Assembly: GCA_963971405.1 (NCBI GenBank)
Contig: OZ020488.1
Span: 9,117,261-9,181,260 of the forward strand
Direction: 5' to 3'
Length of the DNA stretch: 64,000 nucleotides
Source of the DNA: Psococerastis gibbosa
Taxonomy: Eukaryota > Arthropoda > Insecta > Psocodea > Psocidae
This document shows, in pieces, positions 55,885-64,000 of the stretch. The first letter of the stretch is position 1; the number at the start of each line of letters is the position of its first letter. The notes below the pieces were generated by a model. That model saw only the letters and a program-made list of their open reading frames with translations. It did not search any database and had not been told where the DNA came from. A program made the position numbers and the translations under genes.

Positions 55885-57440
55885 TATACGAGGCATGTTT
55901 TTTAAAGTAAGTACCGTTTTTTAATTTAAATAAAGACGTGTAAAGATATCGCAATAATTTTATTTTTACATGAAAGCCTGTGCCTTCAGGCGCCCATTCC
56001 ATTGACCGGCTAGGGCTATTTCCAACAACGGTGACGTGGTAGCAGACATTCAAGACTTAGGTTGCGTTTCCACCGACCTCGCATTGCAGATTGCAAATGG
56101 CATTGAAGGAAATTAGAATTTTTCTTTTTATAGAAATCTATTAAAATGTTTGTAATTAACATATCCCATGAAGCCATTTTTTAATTTTAGTTTGTTTGTG
56201 ATTTTACTGTATGATCATTGATCAATTTTAACTATGGCATAGAGGAAAATAAACATTTCCGTCAATTCTGCAATGCGAGGTCGGTGGAGACGCCACCTAA
56301 GTCTTGAATGTCTGCTACCACGTCACCGTTTTTGGAAATAGCCCTAGCCGGTCAATGGAATGGGCACCTAATCTACTTTTCTATTTAATTTCCGTGAATA
56401 TTGAGGCACTTGTGATAACGTGGCACCACTTTTTGAATACCCTCCTCATGAAATTCTGCCGCCTGACTTGTTAACCACTGTATCACAAATGTTTTGACTT
56501 CGTTATCGTCTTGAAGACGCTGACCACCCAGTTGTTTCTTCAAGTGCAGGAACAAATGGTAGTCGCTGGGTGCCAGATCAGGGCTGTATGGAGGATGATC
56601 TAGAGTTTCCCATTTAAAAGATTTGATGAGATCATTGGTCCGATTAGCCACATGTGGACGGGCATTGTCATGCAGCAAAACGATACCCTTACTCAACTTG
56701 CCACGTCTTTTGTTCTGGATTGCACGACGCAGATTGTTCAATGTCTCACAATAAGACGCTGCATTGATTGTCTCATTACGAGGCAGAAACTCCGCTAGCA
56801 ATACTCCTTTTCTGTCCCAAAAAACTGTGCACATGATTTTCCGGGCAGAAATTGTTTGCTTAAACTTCATTTTTTTGGGTGATGATGAATGTCGCCATTC
56901 CGTGGATTGTTGTTTCGATTCTGGTGTGACGTAGGCCACCCATGCTTCGTCACCAGTAACAATTTGGTCTAAAAAAATCTTCACCTTCATTGTGGTACCG
57001 CTCAAGGAAAGTCAATGCACTGCCTGAACGTTGGGTTTTTTGCAAATGCGTCAACCTTTTTGGAACCCAACATGGACACAATTTCCGGTAATTAAAGTTC
57101 TCGGTCACTAAACACTACGAGAATATTGAGAAAAGCAGTCGCACAATGATGAAAGTGTAAAGCGTCTGTTTTCTCTCACCTTTTCGTCCACTTTCTGCAC
57201 CAAATCATCATTAGCGACCAAAAGACGCCCACTCCGTTCTTCATCATGCACATTTGTGCGGCCATCTTAAAATGCTCTCACCCATTTCCTTACCATTCCA
57301 TCACTCATAATGTTTTGTCCTAAACTTGACAGATCTCACGATGAATATCGAACGGTTTTACGCCTTTAGCACTAAGAAATCGTTTAACAGCCCGTACTTC
57401 ACAATCGGCGGGACTCACGATTGTCGGAGGCATCTTAAAC
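55885..57440 (-). pseudogene. Second mariner transposase, frameshifted, split by a MITE
   Basis: The catalytic part, 57005-56385, reads FLDQIVTGDEAWVAYVTPES, MCTVFWDRKGVLLAEFLPRN, GIVLLHDNARPHVANRTNDL and PPYSPDLAPSDYHLFLHLKK, with the D..D34D residues of mariners. The N-terminal part lies at 57434-57180 (MPPTIVSPADCEVRAVKRFL, SAKGVKPFDIHREICQV) with a stop and frame changes. The 3' end, with a terminal-repeat-like ACGAGGCATGTTTTTTAAAG at 55888, is separated by the composite MITE at 55989-56368. Confidence 0.88.
55989..56368. mobile_element. Composite MITE, copy 2
   Basis: Same nested structure as at 7971-8354: outer ends GGCGCCCATTCCATTGACC, TGGTAGCAGACAT in each arm, and an inner element at 56060-56297 with ends GGTTGCGTTTCCACCGACC at the centre of the outer one. 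Relative to copy 1 the inner part is in the opposite orientation, as expected if the whole composite was inserted the other way round. It lies within the 3' end of a mariner. Confidence 0.88.
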
Positions 57441-60400
57441 ACTCAGTAAACAACGTATACAATGAAGAATCAGACTGTAATGGCGTCAGTGTGTAATTGG
57501 GCCACTTCTAGTTTGTGGGCCAGTTACCACACTTGAGCGCACCGGCAGCTCTCGTCGGGTATTGGCAGGGGCTTGTTAGAAAATATGCCAACACAGCTAG
57601 ACCATCCATCGCACTAGATCCGAAGGGAACCCTATCTTGGAAAGGAGAATACAGATTTAATAAATTTAAGTTTATTATAATGCAAAAGAATATATATAGA
57701 TATAATTGTACGACCGTATAAATGGCTTATTCCTCTCCTACCAGTTAATGAACGATCAAACATTATCAAAAGTATAAAAGTATAATAGAGTCTCGCTTAA
57801 GGAGCAAGCATTTAGCTAAATTGATGCCAATTAAAGATTAATTAATTAAAGATTAAGTTTAGACCATTAGATTATTTATTTTAAATCAAGTTTTATTAAA
57901 ATATGAAATTATATTATAAAAAGAGGCTTATGTCAAGCATGGTTCAATTTATATTCAATTATTATAAGAAATGTATCTAGAATATTGTTATTACCAGGAA
58001 TAAGGTTACTAAACTTCAAAGCACTGAAGTTGCAATGATTAAGTAAAAATATGCGAATAGCACAACTAATGTAGCGCAATAGCTTAACTATGTGTAGTTG
58101 TGTACCCAGGTAAGCAGAAGATCGAAGATATCAATTATTAAACAAGGTTGAAACCCACTAAATATATAATATACAGAATTCCATTCACACTGACTAACAT
58201 TCATACTGGAAAATAAGAGACCTACTATCCCTAATCGCTAATAGGCTAATAGGGCAAGATGACTATATACTGTATTATGAAAGACTAACTAACTATACTA
58301 AACCAAAGTTAAATAAGGCTGACGTGACTAGAGAATAAATAGAACCGTTACTCGCGAAGAGTAGGGCCTCAACTATGACAACAAGTGGATCCATAAAAGA
58401 TACAACACAAGAAGCTAGTTATTTCAAATATAGGGAAAATTAACAACCCAGCATAGCACATCTGGAAGGGACAAAGAACCTCTGCAACCAGAAGGCTACT
58501 TACGGAATTGTGAATTCGCGGTACAGGCGGATAGTTTTGGGAGAGACCATTTCGAATACATCCGAAACTCTGTCGAAAATGGACAGACTGGACGATCTAC
58601 ATGGCGTCACCGCAACATCGAATACGACATTCCAAACCAGCAGCCCCAAAGAACAGGCTTGCGGTTTGCTGGAAGTAGTATTACTACGCTCTGAACCACG
58701 ATCACAAAACGCTACGGGAATACTGATAAAAAGACAGCCACGCCGACCTGTGAAAAGAAAACGTTAATGCTGAAAAGTTAAAAATGTTATTAGCCTACCT
58801 GACAAGACGAAGTACTAAATTATATTCGAAGAACCCCCAAACGACAACTACTATTGGATACGACCACTAACTAACTATCTAGCTACTAAGAAGTCTGGCC
58901 TAGAATACCGACATTATACTCTCCCACTACTATAGGGACTAAAGTACAAACTAATCAGTTTCTAGCTAACCATACAACCACTACTATACGATGGCCTCCA
59001 CCTAAGGCCTCAGAAAACCCACCCTATCTAAAAAGGGTACTAAGGCGTCTGAGCCAACCTTGGCAAAGCTAACCAGCGTTCTAATAAATTGTTCAACTAA
59101 ATTTTCAATAAATGATTAAATACATTTCAACTATTTGCTACTACTAAATCACTATAAAAGTTTACTAAACATAAGTTAAGGAAATAATAAATGAAATTAG
59201 TTCAGGTAGGCTAAGTTAATTGCGCTTTACAATTGATTCGAAATATTATTTAAAAAACGTTGCGAAAATGTTTATAAGGAAACTAAATTTGTCGAAAATT
59301 GTAATTAATACTATTATTCATTATTTAAGAAATCTACTATCGAAAATATTTTATCAGCTACTAAATTTATTTTATGAAAAAGCTACTAACTTATCATGTG
59401 AAAAAGCTATTAAATTTATTTTATGAAAAAGCTACTAAGTTATCATGGCGAAATTGTTTTCACAAAATGTGTCAAAACTGCTAGATGAATATTTATGAAA
59501 AAGCTACTAAATTATTATGGCGAAATTGTTTATAAAAGCTACTTTAAATTTACATTTTTACATGGCCCTAATGTACAAAATATACATTACTTACAATTTT
59601 AAATGTACATATTTACAGGAGAGGGTCCCTCGGCCTAACCTGATCCGGTCGGCTGTCGGTTGATGGCAACACCACTCTCCCTCTGTCGGTAGCCCATCCT
59701 AGGCAACATAGGAATTAAGTATTACATCTTGGCTTCGTCCTCTGTACTGGCCCGCACCTCGAGTGCTTAAGCCATTTCAAGGAGGGTACAATGGGTTCAT
59801 TCTGAAAGACACGTGTGCGATTAGGAACAATTCTCAATCAAATCGGAAGATTATGAGACCAAAAGCTTTCAATTATGAGGTATAGACTTACCGAAGGTAG
59901 ATGTTAACATTTTTATTTCAAAATCCAGAAGGCGTATAGAAAATATAATTAAATCGATTTCGTATAGTAACAGGTCCTCTCTTTATTTACGCCAGACGCC
60001 ATATTTTGGAATGAAGGATGAAGGCCGGATATTGGGAGTTGGCTGGGAAATTGATCGCGACATAGAACGGATATCAAAGAATCTCAAAATATAAAGATAT
60101 GAAAAATAATAGATTTAAATGAAAGAAGAAATAATTATTACTATGTCTATTATGATTACATTATTATTATAATTATTAATATTTAAGTTATCTATTGGAA
60201 ATATTGAAGGAGGTGAATATAATAAATAATAGTAAGTATAAATAAAGAAAATAGAGATGGAAGTTCAAAATGCCCGCCAAACTATTTACTGGTTAAGAAA
60301 GTTTGCTCTAATAAGTTTGCATGCCTGAAAATGATAAACAATATGGTTGAGAGAAGGGAATTCTAATGATTGAATATTTATGAAAATAAATTATGCGAAC

Positions 60401-61369
60401 AAAACCAAAAAAAATTAAAACAATATATGCTGAGGTATGTATTGTACATAACGTGGCAATCTTACGGAGATGGACTACCGACAGAGAGTAAGATTTCGCC
60501 ACAAGTGCGTAGACCATAGACATAGTAAAATTATAGACTGATTCAGACATTCGGATTGAAGCCGCTTGACTTCGGCTATTTCCATAGTATAGGAGCAGAT
60601 TGAGCCTTTTGTCATTTGATACCATGGTAACATTTTATTTTTTATTAGATTATTTAAAGATTATTTTGAATTATGCCACGTAACCAACAATATTTTTATG
60701 CAGAGCTTGCAGTACTTTTAATTTATATATTAAACATTATTTTAAGCGAAGTTTTCCCTACTTTTTGATAATAATTAATTTTTTTATGCAGAACTTGCAG
60801 TACTTTAAATTTTAAACAATATATATAATAAATGTAAATAATAAATACAATAATATATTAAACAACAAAGAAAACAATAAAGAAAACCTTTAATGAGACT
60901 ATTAAATTTGAATTTCCCGCCAAAATATAAATATATAGTAGGCGTGGTCTGGTGGTCATACAGCACAGGCGAAATACAATATGGTGACTCCATAGTTTTA
61001 TTAGCTCCATAGGTAACCAGCGCGGAACGCCGACCGTAGCGCTGCGACGGTGGAATCGCAAAACGGTACTCACTTTTTAAAAAATTTCTCGTATTTTAAA
61101 TGGGGATTTAGAGACGAGTGCTGCGCATATCTTGGAGAAATCGTGTCCCTAATGCCGGTTAGGTTTGGATGACTTATGAAAACTTCCACGATTAAATGTT
61201 TTGGCATCCGCCTGATTTAAAGGGTGAGGACCCAGGTCAAATAGATGATATTATTGTAATTAAACCATATTATAATTAAAACTCTTTTCTTGTTTCAAGA
61301 TTTGTGCATAGAATAATATTTACTATAGAATGCTAGTCGGTATAGGGCCGTCTGTGACTCGAACCTTGC
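57441..61369. other. Long AT-rich spacer
   Basis: About 3.9 kb with no gene I can support. 59340-59545 is a decayed tandem repeat built on GAAAAAGCTACTAA. At 61062-61095, AAAACGGTACTCACTTTTTA followed by AAAAATTTCTCG resembles the terminal repeat of the mariner at 55888 in inverted orientation. Confidence 0.45.
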
Positions 61370-61633
61370 AAATCACAGAATCCAAGTCACAAAATATTTG
61401 GGTCCCACTGTTCCCACTTCGGCCAACAGGGGGCTCTGGTGTTTCACCAATCAGAGAAAATTATTAAAAAAACATTCATGAGTGCGTTCCAACGTTCTAT
61501 AAAACTTGGCCCACGATTGGTTGCCTACTTTCAAATTTTCAAATGTCAACATTCGTCATTCGTTTTCACAACAAACACAACTTTCTAGATAGAAGATAAA
61601 TAATAAAATATTTGATTACTTTATTAAATATTA

Positions 61634-62082
61634 ATATGGTCTATTGTGCTGTTGTGGGGTGTGGGTCAAAAACTGGGGGTAAACCTTCCCACCTACAAGG
61701 TAAATTGAAGAATCAAGTAAGATTTATAAGGTAAGTTTTCCATTTTCATTTTTATACTGTACACGTACCGTATGCAACTACAATAATAATTAATAAGTAA
61801 AAAATACATATTTAAGGCTATTCACAATATAAGATTAATTTAATAAGGATATTTGAAATTTAAGAGTAAATTATGCCTACATACCTCTTGATTAATATAA
61901 TATGATGAAAGCCGGGAAGAGAGCATATCTTCTCTTTGTAATTGCATGCGGTACATGTATAAAAATGAAAATGGAAAACTTACCTTTTAAATCTTACTTG
62001 ATTCTTCAATTTTCACTGTAGGTAGGAAGGTTTACCCCCAGTTTTTGACCCACACCCCCTCAACAGCACAATTGGCCATGAC
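61634..62082. repeat. Inverted duplication of the THAP-type exon
   Basis: 61634-61770 recurs in inverted form at about 61957-62082 (GGTCAAAAACTGGGGGTAAA and its complement). The minus copy, from ATG 62079, has an extra G after CAGTTGA so that its frame is broken, but the donor GTAAGTTTTCC is kept. The arms are separated by about 185 bases. Confidence 0.85.
61636..61731 (+). pseudogene. THAP-type zinc-finger first exon
   Basis: ATG 61636 opens MVYCAVVGCGSKTGGKPSHL and ends QVRFIR at a donor GTAAGT (61732). C-x4-C and the F.RFP-like end at an exon border are as in the first exon of THAP proteins, a DNA-binding zinc finger also at the N terminus of P-element transposases. No second exon was found. 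It may belong to the element around it. Confidence 0.5.
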
Positions 62083-62645
62083 CATCGTATTCGCTTAGAC
62101 AGGTTAGCACCAGCTATCTGTGAGCTGAATTTTATTGCGTAAAGGCAACGCTTTATTCCATATATTGCAGCATTATATGGCGTATAATACTGACATTAAA
62201 CTAATATGTTGAAGGGGCAACCTCCTCATGCCATTATTAAATACTTTGTATTGAGTGTAGCGTTATTGTCTTGATTATTGCCTTTACTGTAAGCTATTCA
62301 TGTTCTTCTTGGTACTATTAATTTTCCCTTTTTCGGGTCTTCTATTTTATCTGCTCCATCAGAATTTCTAAAATGTTTGATTGTACAATTAAAATAACGA
62401 TTGTCTTACAAATCAATATTAATCATAATATTGCGTACGAAAATTCAATACCTATAGCGCCTAACTAATAACTGTAATAATAAAATCGTTTATAGTACCT
62501 AGGAATAGTTTATAGTACAGTACGGTATTACCTTCAATGAGAAATAATTAGGCTTGTTTGCAGCCTATGTCCATTGTATATGGGAAAATCTATATGATGC
62601 TAAACCCCATTCGCATCATTCGTAGATAATAGGTACTACTAAAAT

Positions 62646-63180
62646 ACTCATTGTTAAAATTTACTTCGTATAGTCTTACAATAAAATTAAATTAAAAACA
62701 CAACCGGTTTCGGCTCACGCTTAAAGAAAGAATAGCGGAGCATAGACGGGGGGTTGGAAAACCAGACACTCAGTCCGCCTTAGCCCAACATATAAATACC
62801 CACAACCATGCCTGTGATTTCGATAATTTTAAGATCTTACATGTATCCAACAAGGGGAAACTTCTTGATAATTTAGAAACCATTGAGATTAGGGAAGCTT
62901 TGGTTAAAAACAAAACGTTACTTAATGACATAACCTTTTTAAGTAGTTCCCCCTTGTTGGCGCTTCCATTGGTTAATGTTTAATTGTTCAATTTAAATTA
63001 TTTACTTTATGCGATGCTGTGTATTATCCTGACAGTGAGTTTTATTTTATTTTGTTTTAGCTTGCATACCTTTTGTTTACCTTTTTTCAATCGCACTTGA
63101 CGATGGCGTGAGCCGAAACCGGTTGTGTTTTTAATTTAATTTTATTGTAAGACTATACGAAGTAAATTTTAACAATGAGT
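62646..63180. repeat. 75-bp inverted repeats around a Penelope fragment
   Basis: 62646-62720 and 63106-63180 are near-perfect inverted copies (ACTCATTGTTAAAATTTACT to CCGGTTTCGGCTCACG). Penelope-like elements often end in such inverted terminal sequences. Confidence 0.85.
62705..62983 (+). pseudogene. Penelope-like element, GIY-YIG endonuclease C-terminal part
   Basis: The frame reads RLKERIAEHRRGV-type sequence (LKERIAEHRRGVGKPDTQSA), then LAQHINTHNHACDFDNFKIL and LLDNLETIEIREALVKN, with a stop at 62981. The R..EH....SALA.H...H.H..D......IL pattern and the conserved E of the E-I-REA stretch match the C-terminal half of the GIY-YIG endonuclease of Penelope retroelements. The GIY-YIG residues themselves and the reverse transcriptase are absent. 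A 5'-truncated remnant. Confidence 0.75.
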
Positions 63181-63588
63181 GACAGCAAGTTTTACAAAGT
63201 TACTAAGGAGACTATTATGTTTACTACTAAAATAGATGCAAATTAGTTGCATCCAGGATCAGGTTTACCTAGATCATGAGATGATCGAGAACTAATGTTC
63301 ATTGGGTAAAATGGTATAGGTACTTATAAGTTATCTTACCTAGATACTTGCTTATGAAGATATTATACCAAACCCTATTCGTAGATATGCCTCTAGTTCG
63401 GAATTTTCGTTCAAATTACAAATATGAATATAAATCATTCATTAATGTAGAGAGGGCATCTATTTAAATTAATGCTGACTTAAGTGTTTACATTTTTAAA
63501 TTTGTGCGGGAAGCACCTAAGCGCCCCCAAGTGGCCAAAATAGGAACAGTGGGACCCAAATATTTTGTGACTTCGATCCTGTGATTTC

Positions 63589-64000
63589 ATTGAAAAAAAT
63601 CACAAAGCTCTGAAATATTGCATCCTACGGATAAGCATAGGGATGCCAGTATTCTTATTTCGATTGGCAGGCTATGGATTTGTGTAATTAGCATTTTTAT
63701 AGAAAAACAAAGACAAAACAAAAACATTTTTTGCAAGTTAGCTTGGTGACAAGTACTTTCCATTCCACCACAATCATAACATCCCCTGCAAGGGACACAG
63801 GGTCCAAAGGGGTTATTTTTACACGGTTCTACTTCATAATTTTAATTTATCGCAGTAATTAACTTAAACACAATTCTTCTTCTTGAGTTTCAATCTAGGG
63901 ATTGGTTTGTAGCGAATGTTGTATTTTTCTCCTCCACTCTTTTCTGTTTTGTGCGGTCCTTCTCAGTCCTTTGTAGGTGTCGCTCTAGGTACTTCATGAC
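63589..64000. other. AT-rich spacer at the window end
   Basis: No gene or repeat supported. Confidence 0.35.

Larger units (their letters stand above)
61370..63588. mobile_element. Element with about 65-bp terminal inverted repeats, nested palindromes inside
   Basis: 61370-61434 and 63521-63588 are inverted copies (CACAGAATCCAAGTCACAAA on the left, CACAGGATCGAAGTCACAAA on the complement of the right). They enclose 2.2 kb with a THAP-type exon in two orientations and a Penelope fragment. I could not find a target duplication, so it may be a TIR element, or an inverted duplication. Confidence 0.6.

Noticed and set aside
59220-59430. Short Lys/Asn-rich frame
   Set aside because: It is a translation of an AT-rich decayed tandem repeat.

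Overview
The window is AT-rich animal DNA, most likely from an arthropod and probably an insect. Evidence for a eukaryote is the spliced genes with GT-AG introns, tRNA-like SINE and MITE debris, a 171-bp satellite, and many eukaryotic DNA-transposon families (hAT, mariner, PIF/Harbinger, piggyBac, Merlin-like), Ty3/gypsy elements, LINEs and a Penelope fragment. I cannot name the species.

Only two genes look like ordinary host genes. Arp6 (nuclear actin-related protein 6) lies on the minus strand at 875-5821, complete in seven coding exons with MITEs in its introns. A two-exon coiled-coil/serine-rich gene, tentatively AKNA-like, lies on the plus strand at 9673-12540.

Layout. 1-360: tRNA-type SINE. 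875-5821: Arp6. 5822-9240: spacer, palindromic MITEs including a MITE nested in a MITE, and a broken LINE reverse transcriptase. 9673-12540: the AKNA-like gene. 12560-14450: an unrecognised minus-strand coding sequence cut by a palindromic mariner. 15096-17543: a frameshifted hAT with an 8-bp target duplication. 19315-23667: an unrecognised transposase-like N-terminal fragment cut by a hAT (19674-23501) whose two-exon transposase reads through intact. 24643-27604: a TIR element with one 749-codon gene that I cannot assign to a named superfamily. 28200-30996: a tyrosine-recombinase-like fragment and a broken Harbinger transposase. 31150-36520: fragments of gypsy, a DDE-type gene and piggyBac, including a gag/pol inversion.

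36525-46945: a 171-bp satellite array split by a very young gypsy element (39060-45166). Its 234-bp LTRs look identical, it has a TGAT target duplication, gag and pol joined by an A AAA AAC slippery site, and a small membrane-protein ORF in the leader. A truncated mariner forms the right edge of the array. 48455-56385: a Merlin/IS1016-like fragment, a deleted Harbinger element that kept a MADF gene and exon 1 of its transposase, a piggyBac N-terminal fragment, IS630-type fragments and a second copy of the nested MITE inside a mariner. 57440-61370: AT-rich spacer. 61370-63588: inverted repeats within inverted repeats, holding a THAP-type exon in two orientations and the GIY-YIG end of a Penelope-like element.

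The window is best read as a transposon graveyard with several young or intact elements between two genes. The genes form no pathway. All coordinates and frames were read by eye; family names are from recognition of motifs and have not been checked by any search.
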